DNA of 64,000 bases from Mermis nigrescens (GCA_036768485.1 JAVLUZ010000273.1:2103669-2167668), one strand, 5' to 3'; shown: positions 21,177-35,221, counted from the first letter of the stretch. Numbers and translations are program-made. Notes: generated by a model not told the origin, from the letters alone.

Positions 21177-21341
21177 TTTACCACATTTTTCTTTTTCTTA
21201 AAGCTTTAAATCTTTTATTATTATCTTTATAATTTAATGGTAGGTTTAAACTTTAAGCTCCTCTTAGTTTACAACTCTCGCTTAGCAAGCTCATTTTTCG
21301 AAACTATTCCTTCATAATCAGTCGAATATAAAATAGACTAA

Positions 21342-21976
21342 CTTACAGCACGGATATTTTCTGATATTTTTATGCAAAAATGACTAAAAAATTCTTAAAA
21401 CGCTCATGAGAACCTTTTGTAGACCGTTGTTGCTATATATGTAGCTTTTGAAAACAGTCTGTACAAAGAGCACAATTTTTCTGCATACTTTTTAATTTCT
21501 GTTAGCTAGAAATTTTTCGAAAATAGGTAATCTCCTGTGACGACAATAAATTTCTAGCTCTTTGTTGCCATTAAAGTTAAAATAATGGTTAAAACTAGGA
21601 GAAATTGGCATGAAGCGCCGAATTTCTTAGTGTATTTACACAAAATAGTCACTGAACAGGGTTACACAACTGCATACGCTCAGCCAGGATTTCTGCTTAG
21701 GGATCTCAAAAAATTTTTTTTCATCTGAAAAAAATTAATAAAATGGACAGGGTCATTAAATAATGTGTTTTTCTGGGGCTTTTCACATAGTCCTGCACTA
21801 TTTAAGCAATTGAAGAATTTTTTTCGAAATTTTTCTAGTTTCTGATGGAAAAGATTTCATTTATGCGCAGAGCGTTAATTTTTTGACTTTTCCTGCAATA
21901 AAACATTCGAATCTGCCAAAAATGGAAGAAATCATTAAACCCTTCGATTTTACAATCGCAGAACGCACCATGCAAC
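21342..21976. other. gene-free interval, ends in the first of two direct repeats
   Basis: Low-complexity AT-rich sequence. From about 21830 it matches 24610-24764 (TTTTTTGACTTTTCCTGCAAT..AA and GCACCATGCAAC), so it is one copy of a directly repeated unit split by the following element. Confidence 0.5.
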
Positions 21977-24508
21977 TAGTGATCGACCGGGGCCCCGGCC
22001 CTGGCCCCGGCAATCCCCGGCCATTTTTGAGCATCCCGGCCCCGGCCGGGGCAAGGTCAAAAAATGGCCGGGGCCGGGGAAAAATTTAGTGTAATTCGTA
22101 TTTTGATACAGGCTGTGATACTGGCACTTATTTATCAATGAGCAAGTATTAATTTTGAGAACTGTACTGATTAGACCATATGTATACTTACTTAATCCTC
22201 TACTGAAAAAATGTTCAGGAAAATCTGCATGTTTTTGATTCCTCCACTTAACTTATTTAAACTAAATGCTACTTTTAACTCATTCATTCATAGCCATGGC
22301 TAAAAGATTTAGAGTTGACAAATACGTTCTATTTCTAGTTGGAAATTGTGCGTTTTCGACAAACTATTTTTACAAAAAACACTTTTGCATTCAATTGAAT
22401 GGGAACCACGGGCTTTAAAACGCGTTTCTTTTGTAATAGTTATTAGGATGGAGGTTAATTATAGGCGAATGTAAACTACGCTACAGAATTGCGTCCGATC
22501 CGATAAACTTAATATGTCTCAAATAGTTTCCTAAGGTCCAATGTTGAGGGGGGGATGAAATCCCAAATTGGAGGACCAGAAAATTAAGTGGTGGACTATT
22601 ATTAGCCGACTCTATTTTGTTGTACGAGCCTCTTGTGCTTGTACAAAGATCTCCGAAAAGGTCTTTGTATGAGCTAACAAATTTTTGTAGCTATATTATA
22701 TAAATATATTTTCAAACATTTTTGGTTACTATAATATGGTACAGTAGCGATTTTAGTGTGGTAAAACAGGGTCTTTTGACTTTTGATTGTATATTTTAGC
22801 TAATTTCTGGGTTTCTAACGCCAAAAATTACTAAAATTGTCTCAAAACGGCGCAAAGCGCCTAAAAATTTGACATTTTTCCATTCTAAATACAAATTTTG
22901 CCCTTTTAAAGATATATAGGACAGACAAGTTTTCAAATCGGAGCGAAGCGCCGAAAATTTTTTCGAATTTACCACCTTTTTACAGTTTTTATCTTCTTAA
23001 AAATCTTTGTACATGTACAAAGATTGTCCTGAAAAGTCTTTGTACATCGGGAAAAATCTTTGGCGGATACAAAAAAACACTGTTTTGTACATGCAAATTT
23101 TTGTATACTTTAATATGGTACAGTAACGATTTCAGTGTGGTAGAACATATTCGACCTTTAGTAGTGTATTTGGCTAATTTTTGGGTTTCTGAATATTTGA
23201 CATTTTTCCATTTTTCCATTCTAAGCGCAGTGTTGCTTATTACAAGATTTAATTCGCATATTACAATTTTTGTAATATTTCTGATTTTGTAGTACAAGTT
23301 GTTTTAGCTTTCTCAGTCGAGTTTTATGTGTGAATTCCATCAAAAGCTCATAAAAATTTCGGCACTTCGCGCCAAACTAATATTATCAACTAAATTCAGG
23401 CCGAATTATCACATTTAGAACCACAATTTTTTTGTATTTGGCGAAGATTTTTGCTGATGTACAAAGACGTTTCAGGACCATCTTTGTACATGTACAAAGA
23501 TTTTTGGAGAAAAAAACTGTAAAAAGGTGTAGAATTCCTTATTGCAAATTCTACCATTTTAAAGATTTTCAGGGGGTAAGCGACTGCAAAAATGGAGCCG
23601 CGTACCCCCCTTCCCCTGAAAATGGCCGAGAAATATACAAGTTACAGGGGTTTGGGCCACCCCCCATCGACGCTTTGAAGCACCGAACTTCCTTGAAAGT
23701 CAGAAAATATTTGATCACCCTCCCCCATTTTTTGGCAAAAACCTGCGCTTTTTTTGCTATTTTTATGTGTTTTTACCATTTTTGATTTAGTCGCTAACCC
23801 CCTCCTTCTAAAAATGGCGAGGGACCCCTATCCTAGATTTCCAGCCGTTACATGTATACTGAGGGACCCTCATAAAATTTTAAGCGATTACATGCATGTT
23901 TTATTGTGATAGTTTCTCTATTTACTCTAGCTCACATTCTAAAATAATGTACCACTTCGTGAAATTCTAATAGATAGGTACACTTTTGCCATACTAAAAA
24001 ATTAAGTTCAAAAAATTCAAAAGGTTTTCACCAAAAATCGTCTGACGGTGACTTGTGTCTTGGACCCTGAGGGGGTTATACCACTCCTCCCTTATGGGAA
24101 TGTGTGATGTCTCATTTATTACATCCAATACCTATTGCATCCAATCGCTACAGCAGCAGTAGCAGTAGCGAAGATTCAAATGATATAGAGTGTGCTAATA
24201 GTAGCGACATGACTTTATTGATGATTCAGACAATGAAACACTGAACTAAATTTGTTTCTTGTGACATAAATAGTAATAAAACTTGATATGAAAAGGCGCA
24301 CCTAACTTTGCGCTAGCCATTTACTACTGAATGGAGCAGTCGCTCATTATTTCTTTTCCTATGCCCACCCCAAGTATGTGTCATGCAATTATATTCTCCT
24401 TGTCTGACCCCGGCCAGCCCCGGCCTCCGGCCTGGGGCCGGGGCCGAGGATTTTTCAGCCCCGGTACCGCCCCGACCCGGCCAAAAAAGTCGCCCCGGCC
24501 GATCACTA
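21977..24508. mobile_element. hAT-like element with CCGGGGCC end arrays
   Basis: The left TAGTGATCGACCGGGG and right CCCCGGCCGATCACTA ends are inverted. Flanks are catgcaac (21969-21976) and cttgcaac (24509-24516), an 8-bp TSD with one change. GGCCCCGG-type palindromic arrays lie at 21986-22080 and 24408-24500. The uninterrupted target is at 24751-24775 (gcaccatgcaaccataatgc), which proves insertion. The interior carries TTTGTACATGTACAAAG units (22640-23080, 23430-23530) and GC hairpins shared with the CTTCGG and CTCGGC families. No transposase. Confidence 0.95.
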
Positions 24509-24516
24509 CTTGCAAC

Positions 24517-24870
24517 CATATTGCTCACTTCTTGAGCATGCCGAAATTTTCTCCAGGGATGAAAGGATTTATTTCACCAAGGGGGAGGAGGAATTCCCCC
24601 TTGAGGAAGGGGAATTTATGTAAGTTTTTGATGGAAAAAAATGTCTGCTTTGCCGCGAAACGCTATTTTTTGACTTTTCCTGCAATGAAACAATAGAAAC
24701 TGTTAAAAATGGAATGAATCATCGACTTTTCAGATTTTACATCCCAAAGTAGCACCATGCAACCATAATGCTCAGTTCTTGAACATGCCAAAATTTTTTC
24801 CAGGGAAGAAAGGAATTCCTATCCCCTAGGGGAAGGAATTCCCCTTCTCCCTAACCCCCTCCCCTCTGCC
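24517..24870 (+). repeat. second direct repeat holding the empty target site
   Basis: 24517-24600 continues the copy interrupted by the hAT-like element. 24610-24870 is the next copy, reading without interruption through CATGCAACCATAATGCTCAG. Both share CTTGA.CATGCC.AAATTTT and GGGGAAGGAATTCCCC-like segments. Confidence 0.75.
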
Positions 24871-25690
24871 CACTGGCTACGCTACTGATTATGAACATTG
24901 CAGAATATACTAGATCAGTATGAGTGTTTCATGAATATTTTATCAATAATCACTCATTTAACAAGTGATTTATGCCTACCTATGTTGGCAATCCATCCTA
25001 ATGGCTAAAAATTTTGCTTTGATTGCTGGAAATTGAACTTAGTTTATGTCCTACGCACTTAAATGATAAGTAAAATATACAGCGTGGCCCATAAAAAAGG
25101 TCAAGTTCTCGATTTAAAAGGTCATAGCTTTGACTGATACAAACATAAAACTTCAGGACCAGTTCAATTTGATAGATAAAAATGTCTTTGTTTAAACCGC
25201 AGTAGAAATTCTGGCCAGCTGTCAGTGGTTCGTGCACTTCGATAGTTTGTTTACACCTGACGTTGACATTGTTTAAACTCAAAAGTTTCTGCATCGTATC
25301 ATATTCTGACATTTTTGACAATATATCCAGTCATAAAAATTGAGTCGTACCGTTTGTTAAACCCTCAGAGTAGATACGCGACCTAATTGGTGCGAAAATT
25401 TCATGATATTGTCATATGAGGGTGCAGGTTGATGACTGGACCAATGATTCTATTGGCATCTAAACAATATTAAAGTAGGGTGTAAAGATATTGCCATAGC
25501 CCCTGAACCGTTCAGATCTGACCAAAGTTCTTTACGCAGTCTAATGTCATGTAATCGAATGGCATGTAATCGACATATATCTAATGCAGCCAGCCCTGTT
25601 ACACATAAACTTCAGAATAGCTTTACACTGCCTAGAAGTTTTGCGCTGAATTTAAATATGAAATCAGTTTTTGCTAGCATTCCTTCTTAA
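24871..25690. other. gene-free interval
   Basis: About 25080-25320 (from CAGCGTGGCCCATAAAAAAGG) has the look of a decayed mariner-type repeat, but I find no matching end. No coding frame. Confidence 0.35.
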
Positions 25691-25697
25691 CTCAATT

Positions 25698-25832
25698 ATG
25701 GACCGAAAAAGGTCTATTTAACCCACATGTCGAGCAAAAATTGTTAGTTTGAATAATGATGCGAAATTGTCACAAATGGAAGTATCAAAACTTTTAAATG
25801 TTAGCCGACATTTGGTATATTTAGTATTTTAA
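25698..25832 (+). pseudogene. Tc1/mariner transposase N-terminal remnant
   Basis: An ATG at 25698 opens a frame with a stop at codon 8. It continues in the same frame as a helix-turn-helix-like peptide (KLSQMEVSKLLNVSRHLVY), the pattern of Tc1/mariner transposase N termini, and ends in TAA. Just downstream, 25895-25937 (CACCC...) reads on the minus strand like a mariner terminus (CAGTCGCGAGCAAAACTTTAG) next to TA. The catalytic domain is absent. It is a short dead fragment. Confidence 0.5.
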
Positions 25833-25931
25833 TTCAGTTTACCGCAGTTGTTGTTATAAAAACTCGCAGAAAGGTGCTAAAATGAGATAAAACACATGTA
25901 ACCAAGGGGTGCTCTAAAGTTTTGCTCGCGA

Positions 25932-26114
<183 letters not shown>

Positions 26115-26305
26115 GCCAGCCCTTAGCTTTCATGTTCACATCAGTCTATGTTATGACCTGCTAAGGGCCACTCTGTATAAGATAATTACATATTTTTGTA
26201 TTAACTCATTAATGAAGTTAATGCAAGGCATGAAAATTTTCGCGAATCGACGGTCAATAAATCCTAATTGCTACTTTATTTACAAAAAAGTTGGGCATGA
26301 AGCAT

Positions 26306-26473
26306 CAGGCACATAGCTCTGGGGAGGGTGTCCGGATCCCCCTAAAATTCAGAAAAAAACCGAAAAAATATGACTTTTTAAACGTCATTTTGTGCTATTT
26401 TTGGCCTTTTTGGAACCTGGACCCCGAAAATTGGTGTCAGTCCCCCAAAATAAGACGGCCAGCTACATGCCTG
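26306..26473 (+). mobile_element. M3-family MITE
   Basis: It starts CAGGCACATAGCTCTGG and ends CCAGCTACATGCCTG, inverted ends of about 13 bp around the family core (AAATATGACTTTTTAAACG, TTTTGTGCTATTTTTGGCC). Flanking 8-mers do not match clearly, so the TSD is decayed. Confidence 0.8.
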
Positions 26474-27371
26474 GAGCACAGGAACTAGAAAACATTTTAT
26501 AAATTATCTGCCACAGAAAATGGTTCAACATTGAGCCATCGGCAGAGGCGTCTTCCTTTAACTCGCCTCTAATATACTACTTTCCAACTTACATTAAAGA
26601 TTAAGCCTTTTATCTTTGTAAGCCCAGGAGTGCCAACCGAAAATTGTAGGCTCTCGCCATAGTTTACAAGCTGACAACGCACTGACTTTGGGTCGTGAGC
26701 TTTGGTGGTTCTTACGCACCTCATTGATAAAATGCCATTGTTGCGTTATCAATATGATTTATCGACTTTCTGACTTGTCTTTTTACTGTTCCATTTTAAG
26801 AGTATAAAGGATAGAGTTTTTTTACCTATAAAAGTTAAACGAATATAGCCTGGCTGATTATTTAGTTCTAGATCTCTTTTTGAAAAATACTGTTTTGAGA
26901 ATAATATTAATATATCGTGCTTCCTGAATCTGTTGGTAATTAAACATGGAGAATAAACCTTGGTCATAAGTAGGAGCACTTCCTCTATGACCTTTCACAG
27001 CAATGCTTCTTCTTGGTATGAGCTGTATTCGTACTATTGCTTTAATGCCCTTTATTCTCTAATCCACATTTTCCGCGACTGTACATTTTTTCTTCTTTAA
27101 ATGTTTCTGATGACGTATTTTCGCTGTTACAATAAACTTTCAAACTTTAAAAGGTAAATAGTTGACCATCCAAACCTATCAATTATTTAACGATCAATGA
27201 CATCGTCACTATGGGCTACGGAGGTGAAGCATTCTTGACCGAGTCCGATCAGAATTCCATGATTTTGTTAGGATAAGTCGCTTAGTCTGAAAAATTGTGC
27301 TTTATATTCGATCAAAAAAATACCACAACGCGATTTATTCAATCGGTTTTCCATTCTGACCTAAAACATAA
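26474..27371. other. gene-free interval upstream of the DIPK1 exon
   Basis: No frame or repeat is supported. GC content rises sharply only at about 27400. The promoter and 5' UTR of the kinase-like gene could lie here, but no core element can be singled out. Confidence 0.35.
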
Positions 27372-27389
27372 AAACCAAGCATTTGCGCA

Positions 27390-27755
27390 TTGTCGTTGCG
27401 TAGCGACGAGTACTTAATTTCCTACGACTTGCCGTCCGCGTATTATTGGCGTCGTCCGCCTATAAGCTCATTAACTGACGACAACGACGACGACGCCGCC
27501 GCTGCCGACGACTCCTCTGACGTCGCGCTGTGCCGCTGGCGCCACCGTCGCCGTTTTTGGTGTATGGGATTTCGTAGTCTGTGCACGCCGCGTTGCGCTC
27601 TAATTACAGTAAGCCTGGCCGCGTTCGTTCTATTCGTCGCGTTGTTGGTGCGCTTGGGTCAGCGCTCATCCGACGCGGCGCCGGTCAATACGACCTACGC
27701 CGAGGCCGTCCTATCGAGTCTGGTGCGAGAAATTCTGTGTTGCGAGCAGACAAGC
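27390..27755 (+). CDS. DIPK1/FAM69-like protein, first coding exon found
   Basis: The GC-rich frame encodes an acidic Asp/Ala-rich N-terminal part, an Arg-rich segment (RWRHRRRFW) and one membrane helix (LITVSLAAFVLFVALLV), then a lumenal stretch with an Asn-Thr-Thr sequon and Cys-Cys. That is the type II topology (short cytosolic tail, single helix, lumenal domain) of DIPK1/FAM69 proteins of the ER. The frame is open from 27372 but has no ATG until 27564. Either translation starts at 27564, just before the helix, or an upstream exon supplies the start. The donor AGC|GTAGCA at 27755/27756 gives phase 0 and places a Cys pair that fits the family's Cys spacing. CTG|GTGCGA at 27721 is an alternative. 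Beyond it the frame runs into M1-like repeat sequence. Confidence 0.65.
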
Positions 27756-28921
27756 GTAGCATGGCAAATTCTGGGGGGTGGGTGCGGGCGAAGTTTAAAT
27801 TTCAAAGTGCCTTCTGTAGGCCCAAATATAATTGATGTGCGTAAAGAATAAGGGCGGATTTAGGGTGAGGGGCGTCCGCCCCTTCTTGTCCTTAAAAAAA
27901 TTGTTTGGTACAATAGAGAAAAATGTGTACTTTTCCATGTTTGCGGCCATTTTTTTATTATGATTCTTCAATAATAACATTTGCTGACATTCTTGGCTCT
28001 CTTAAAAGCCTATTTTTACGTCGGAAGAGTAGTTTTAGTGCAGAAAAGCGATTTTAGTTGTTAAAACGATTGTCTGATTACTTTTTGGCACTCTGTACCG
28101 ACTTTTGCACTAATTTTGTGCATTTTTCGCGGAAAACTTCCAACATTTTAAGACTTTTTCGGATCACAAATGATTCTATCAAAAGACGGTTAGAAACGCC
28201 ACTTTTTTAGCATAGCGGACGCTTTTTTCGCAACTCAGGTCACTATTGCAAATTTTAGGTCCTGCCTCTGTCAGAAAATCCTAGATCCGCCAATGGGTGA
28301 GGGGTAATACCACCCTTGAAGGGTCAGGGCGGAAGTAGAGTATTATGATTTTGTGCTGACGAAGCATTTCCTGCATCATTGTTGAGGATAAAAGCAATGA
28401 TAATGTCAAAATTTTTCTCGCCGGATTTATAATATGTACTTTTTACTCAAAGAGCCACCAAAACTGTGTCAAAATGGTCTAAAACATCAGAATTTCTCGC
28501 TCAATTCTTCAATTTCTATATTTTTTGTCATATATGCGATGTAATGTTGTCAAATGTGACTGAAAATGCATTAACATTGCGGTATTGCCATCAAAAAGCG
28601 TTTTATAGGCTGTTTTGACTATTTTCGTCATTTAAATAGCATGAAAAATCGTGAAGACTGAATTTGCTGTTTGGTTTTCTATAGGATTTAGCCCCCACAC
28701 TCCTGCCAACACTGACGTTGTGCATCTATGATACATAGGCAGCAAGCAAATTCGCAATGGTAGTCCGATGGGGGCGAAATCGTTATAAAAATAGCACTGA
28801 AAATTTAATTCTGGGAGTGAGTGGATTTTTGAAGGTCTTTCAGGTCCTCGGGGCGGGACTCCTGAACCCAACGCCTGTCTGCAGTTTGGGTTATGCATGC
28901 TCTGTCGGCCTGGATGGGGGT
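27756..28921. other. intron 1, proximal part
   Basis: No gene. It begins with an M1-like scrap (AATTCTGGGGGGTGGGTGC at 27768-27786). The rest is decayed repeat sequence with isolated GGGG/CCCC tracts. Confidence 0.45.
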
Positions 28922-29130
28922 AAGTGGCGGATCCAGGATTTTCCTAACGGGGGGGGGTTGTTACCCCTACTAAGGGAGAGGGGCGGGACCCTGACTTGGG
29001 CCGAAAAATTAGCCGTTTTAACCAGAAAATCACTAAAAATCGCTTAAAAATCCTTAATTTTGCACACTATTTTGGGCCAATGGGGGGGGGGGCGGCTGCC
29101 CTTCCCCCCGCCCCCCTACATCCGCCCCTG
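28922..29130 (+). mobile_element. M2-family MITE
   Basis: A 209-bp element from AAGTGGCGGATCCAGG to CATCCGCCCCTG with inverted ends. Flanks atgggggt (28914-28921) and atggggtt (29131-29138) form an 8-bp TSD with one mismatch. Core: ACTTGGGC.GAAAAATTAGC, AAAATCACTAAAAATCGC and TTTGGGCCAATGGGG. Confidence 0.9.
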
Positions 29131-29559
29131 ATGGGGTTCAGCTGGGCTAGGAGGTCAGCCAGAGAGGGGTTTTGAGCCAAAATTGCATTGGAAACTGGCA
29201 TACACGCCAGAATATGTAGCAGACATTAATCAAAAGTTACTGATTGATGTAAGTAGTTTTTCAGAAAACCTGTTAATCTTTATGTGTTTTTTTACCGTCA
29301 TTTGTCTTAGTTTTCAAGAATATTCAAAAAATTTTAATTTTGGGGTTTTAGACCATAAACCACCCACGGGTTGGGCTGGCCCCACTGGACCTCATTATCT
29401 TATATACAATAGATCCCCCACCCGAAGTCGTGCAGACTCCATAAAATTATATTTTCAGAAATTTTTTGCTTATTTTTCGTGATTTTTTATGCTAGTGGGT
29501 TGAGCTTATACATGATATTAGGGGGTTTCAGCCCCCAGAAAAATGTTAACCCTTGCAAA

Positions 29560-29835
29560 AATTTTTTCACCTGCTCCCAGAATTGAGGATTTTTTTGAAA
29601 GTTTTCAGAAATTTTCTAAAAATTTGTAAGAAAGATGCTCTTTTGACAGTGTTTTAGCTCTCTATTTGCTCAAAAGCGCCAAATTTTCAGCGCTTCGCGC
29701 CATTATACTTACTTTTCTAATTTTTTTTTCAATTTTTTTGTTTTTATGCTCTAAAAGGATTAAAGTGCTATTTTTGGTCCCTAAAAGGCACTCTATAATG
29801 TCACTCCTCCTCCCTGAATTCCCATGCTTTGCATG
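29560..29835 (-). repeat. hairpin-bearing interspersed repeat (family E)
   Basis: It shares with 33690-34045, 35400-35735, 36085-36405 and 37480-37745 the order: TAGCT..TATTTGCTCAAAA, a GGCGCTTCGCGCC-type hairpin, ATTATACT, then TTTTTATGCTCTAAAAGG. No ends or TSD could be fixed. Confidence 0.7.
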
Positions 29836-30134
29836 ATGGAAGAGCTCGATGGGAAACATGGAAATATCCTGATTTTTTTGTACCGAATATCGTCAGTTTA
29901 TCAGTACTTTAGTGATCTTTAGAAAGTTTTGAATCCCCTACAGAATTTAGGTGCTGCTCAGCATTTCTGGGAGTGGTATATAAATGACCTCAAAATTTTC
30001 ACCAAAAACGGTAAAAAAACCACGTAAAAATGGCCAGAAAATGTAATTTTTATCCAAAGTTCAGGGGTCAAAAATTTTCTAACTTCGCGGGGATGTGCGG
30101 ACGTCCAACTTTGGGTGGGGAAATCTCTCTCAAT
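29836..30134. other. intronic sequence without recognised feature
   Basis: Decayed repeat-like sequence in intron 1 between a family E copy and an M1 MITE. I see no gene and no bounded element. Confidence 0.35.
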
Positions 30135-30375
30135 CATACGCATGCAGCACCAAAATTCTGGGGAGAGGGGGTGCAAGATTATTCGAAAGGTGAAAAAATG
30201 GTCTTAAAAATGGTGGTATGGCGAAAAAAACACGATATTTCAACGTTTCTCATCGAGCACCATCCATAGGCATCAATAAATCGCGGAAAAAACAAAAAAT
30301 TTTAAAAATCGAATTCTGGGTTACTCGGCCTTCTGTGGGGTGCATACCCCTCAAAACCCCTCACGTCTAGGTGTG
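30135..30375 (+). mobile_element. M1-family MITE
   Basis: It starts CATACGCATGCAGCACC and ends CACGTCTAGGTGTG, with the M1 core (GTGGTATGGCGAAAAAAACAC, CAACGTTTCTCATCGAGCAC). Flanks ctctcaat / ctcgcaac match at 6 of 8 positions, a probable aged TSD. Confidence 0.8.
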
Positions 30376-32874
<2,499 letters not shown>

Positions 32875-33076
32875 GTGCACAGCTTCGCAGGAGAAATTTA
32901 TATCCGGCGATTTGTGCAATCGGCTGTGTTATCACCAAAATTTGACCTTAGCCGAATTTTATAGCGAAAACAAAATCGTAGCCATTTTGTTAATGGGAGG
33001 CCAAAAAGTTGTACTCAAGTCCCAACGCGAATATTACCACCAATTCGACCAACTACCGTCCGACTTGCCCGATGAC
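32875..33076 (+). CDS. DIPK1/FAM69-like protein, Cys-rich exon
   Basis: Bounded by acceptor TTTTTTTCAG|TGC and donor GAC|GTAATC, phase 0 on both sides. It encodes the family's N-terminal lumenal hallmark: Cys, 12 residues, Cys, 3 residues, Cys, with FISGDLC in the middle, then a segment containing VVLKS (an ATP-lobe-like strand with Lys) and an acidic end. These features are shared with DIPK1/FAM69 proteins, which are kinase-fold proteins of the secretory pathway whose activity is not well established. Joined to the previous exon it gives a Cys-x4-Cys arrangement. A SINE inserted only 53 bp after the donor. Confidence 0.85.
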
Positions 33077-33129
33077 GTAATCATACAATTTTAGAAAATA
33101 AACAGTTTATAATAAATGACTTAAATTAA

Positions 33130-33384
33130 ATTAGAATAAGCTGAGAGACGCCGAGTGGTAAACACTTAAACCTACGGATCGCAAGGTTCTAGGTTCGAAA
33201 CCACGTTGACGCAGTTCTTTTCGGCAGGCCAACCCAGCCTTTCGTCCCTCCGGGGTCGATGAATGGGAAGCTGCACTTGTGTGGCGAAGGTTAAAACCCT
33301 TGGAAGTCGCGACCCCTTGCGGTATCTCAGCGAGAAACACGTCTCTGACGGGCGGGTAATACTTAACTGTGGGTGAAAAAGCCA
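33130..33384 (+). mobile_element. tRNA-derived SINE with 11-bp TSD
   Basis: Perfect direct repeats ACTTAAATTAA flank it (33119-33129 and 33385-33395). The 5' part has an A box (GACGCCGAGTGGT) and a B box (GGTTCGAAACC, 33192-33202), as in a Leu/Ser-type tRNA head. The body contains CGTCCCTCCGGGGTCGATGA and a second GC-rich block (GTCGCGACCCCTTGCGG). It ends without a long poly-A. It was presumably mobilised by a LINE enzyme not seen in this window. Confidence 0.85.
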
Positions 33385-33395
33385 ACTTAAATTAA

Positions 33396-34527
33396 TAATT
33401 CAAATTGAGATTTAAATAATTAAGGAAAAATCAGAACTCGGGCTAAAATTTGAATAAAGCGAGCTTAACGACTTAGGTCCCAACCTCAAGTTGTTTGCGG
33501 ATTCCTTACCCCCTGAAAGTCGGAGAATTTTCGTCCCTCTCCCGATTTGTGAAAAAGCTTACATTTTGTGGCCGTTTTTAGGTATTTTTTGGGTTTTGGC
33601 TAAAAACTTTCACTGCCTCCTTTGACCCCCTCCCCTAAAAATGGCCGGAGATCATAAGAATGGCCGGGGGACCAAAATATTTATCCACGCTGAAATTTTT
33701 TACCCCTGCTTCCCTCAGAATTGTCGAGTTTTTGAAGCATCCAAAATTTTCCCTGAAAATTCGCAGTAAAACAGCTTTTAACGCGTTTTTAGCTATCGAA
33801 TTGTCTAAAAATATATAACTTTCGGCGCTTCGCGCCATATAATCATGTTTTGACCTAGATATTGTACAATTTCTTGAGCTTTTTAATTTTTTTAAAAATA
33901 TTTTTTGTTTTCAGGCTCTTAAAAGATATAGCATCGTTAGAAACGCCAAAAACGATGTTTTTGACGCGTAATCCATCATTTTTGGGCTCAAGAAAGGCGC
34001 TTTGAAACATCAGCCCATCTCAGAATTCCTAAGCTTTGCAATTCTGAGGGGGGCCCGCATTTATAATTTTGAGCTATTAGATGATGTCTGGTCCTCGCCA
34101 GTATCGGATCTAGGATTTTCCTAAGGGGGTGCCCCAATTTTTTTCAAAAACAACAAAACTAGGTCCAAAAATTTGTCCTTCACGCGCGAAATGGCGTTTT
34201 TTCTGAGTTTACATTGTATACCTTTCTTATCTAAAATCTACTTTGGACGCAAATATTTTTTTCGGTAAATTTTTGAAATATCCGGCAATTTTTTGGCGAA
34301 AGAATAATTGAATTTTCCCGATCTAGCGAAAGTCTGGCGCAAAACGCTTGGAATCCTCACAGTTTGTCAGACGTACATGCAATATGAATGAAGCATTTGG
34401 CACTTTACGGGTCGAATGGCTAGTTTTGGTTTACACTGTCCCCGTTTCTCACAATTTACTTTACACTAAACCCCGAGTATCAAGAAATCAATTTGAAAAA
34501 TAGTTTTTTAATTAAAGAATTTTTAAG
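33396..34527. other. intron 2 with a family E repeat
   Basis: 33690-34045 is a minus-oriented copy of the hairpin repeat seen at 29560. 34095-34150 (TATCGGATCTAGGATTTTCC) is an M2-like left end without its partner. There is no coding sequence. The acceptor for the next exon (TTTTTAAG at 34527) is weak. Confidence 0.5.
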
Positions 34528-34756
34528 GAGTATCTGGACAAATTGTTACTAATGGTTAATTTTCATCTGCAAATCGATTGGCCCCGAAACCGCATCAATC
34601 ATCTATTAGAATTACTGTGGCCGCCCTATTCGCGCAACACTCGTTTATCTGCAAACGACAAACGAAGCTTGTGGACGCTGGCCAATCAAGAGGAATATTT
34701 GACCTTCGCCGTTTTTCAATTGGCCGGCATTTTCCCCAAAATTACCGGCACTTGTG
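34528..34756 (+). CDS. DIPK1/FAM69-like protein, third exon found
   Basis: The exon starts after TTTTTAAG|GAG (phase 0) and ends TGTG|GTCAGC, leaving one base of a Gly codon that the next exon completes. It encodes a helical segment, LLELLWPPY, then SLWTLANQEEYLTF and FPKITGTC. The Trp-Pro pair, the Leu-Ala-x-Gln-Glu-Glu-Tyr helix and the Phe-Pro-Lys-x-x-Gly-x-Cys-Gly junction are characteristic of DIPK1/FAM69. The reading frame has no stop. The donor is non-optimal apart from the GT, but phase and protein continuity with 45521 are exact. Confidence 0.85.
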
Positions 34757-34851
34757 GTCAGCTTAGCTTAGTTTGATTCTAATCCTTGTCGTGTCTTAAT
34801 TTAATTCGGATTAAGGATTTTATTTATCGCGATGTAAGGTGTTGTCAGGCA

Positions 34852-35059
34852 CAGTGGCGGACCTAGGATTTTCCTGAAGGGGGGGCGGTACCCCTAAGGG
34901 GGGGGGCGGAACCCTGACTTGGGCGGAAAAATTAGCGGTTTTAACCAGAAAATCGCTAAAAATCGCTCAAAAGTCCTTCAATTTTGCGCATTATTTTGGG
35001 CCAATGGGAGGGGGGGGCGGGGCGGCGGCCCCCCCGCTCTCCCCTTAAATCAGCTCATG
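34852..35059 (+). mobile_element. M2-family MITE
   Basis: CAGTGGCGGACCTAGG at the left and AAATCAGCTCATG at the right. Flanks gtcaggca (34844-34851) and atcaggca (35060-35067) form a TSD with one mismatch. The right flank overlaps the start of the next MITE, so the M2 insertion hit the end of an M3 element or the reverse. Confidence 0.85.
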
Positions 35060-35061
35060 AT

Positions 35062-35221
35062 CAGGCATGTATCTCTGGGAGGAATCCGGACCCCCCAAAT
35101 CCAGAAAAATCGGAGAAATATGACTTTTTAAACTTTATTTCGTGCTATTTTTGGCCTTTTTGGGCTTGGTCCCCCCAAAATTGGTGTTGGCACCCTCCCA
35201 AATAGGACGCCTAGTCATCCG
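35062..35221 (+). mobile_element. M3-family MITE, degraded right end
   Basis: CAGGCATGTATCTCTGGG at the left. The family core (AAATATGACTTTTTAAAC, TGTGCTATTTTTGGCC) is present. The right end is altered (ACGCCTAGTCATCCG). Confidence 0.7.

Larger units (their letters stand above)
17661..21327 (+). mobile_element. Penelope-like retroelement, nearly complete
   Basis: The 3.67-kb insertion is flanked by perfect 14-bp direct repeats ATAAAATAGACTAA (17647-17660 and 21328-21341). Order: inverted 3' tail (17661-17977), upstream partial repeat or pLTR (17983-18364), hammerhead-like motif (18377-18404), N-terminal frame (18436-18924), RT + GIY-YIG frame (18897-21176) and 3' tail to 21327. Penelope-like elements are known for pLTR-type partial tandem copies, inverted 5' tails and ribozymes. 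The main frame has no internal stop and the tail repeats are close in sequence, so this looks like a recent insertion. Whether it is active is unknown. Confidence 0.95.

Noticed and set aside
24331..24696. 121-codon Pro/Arg-rich frame
   Set aside because: It lies across the GGCCCCGG array at the right end of the 21977-24508 element. The composition reflects the array.
27581..27835. 84-codon frame overlapping the first DIPK1-like exon
   Set aside because: Shadow of the GC-rich exon in another frame. The exon frame encodes the membrane helix and Cys residues expected for the family.
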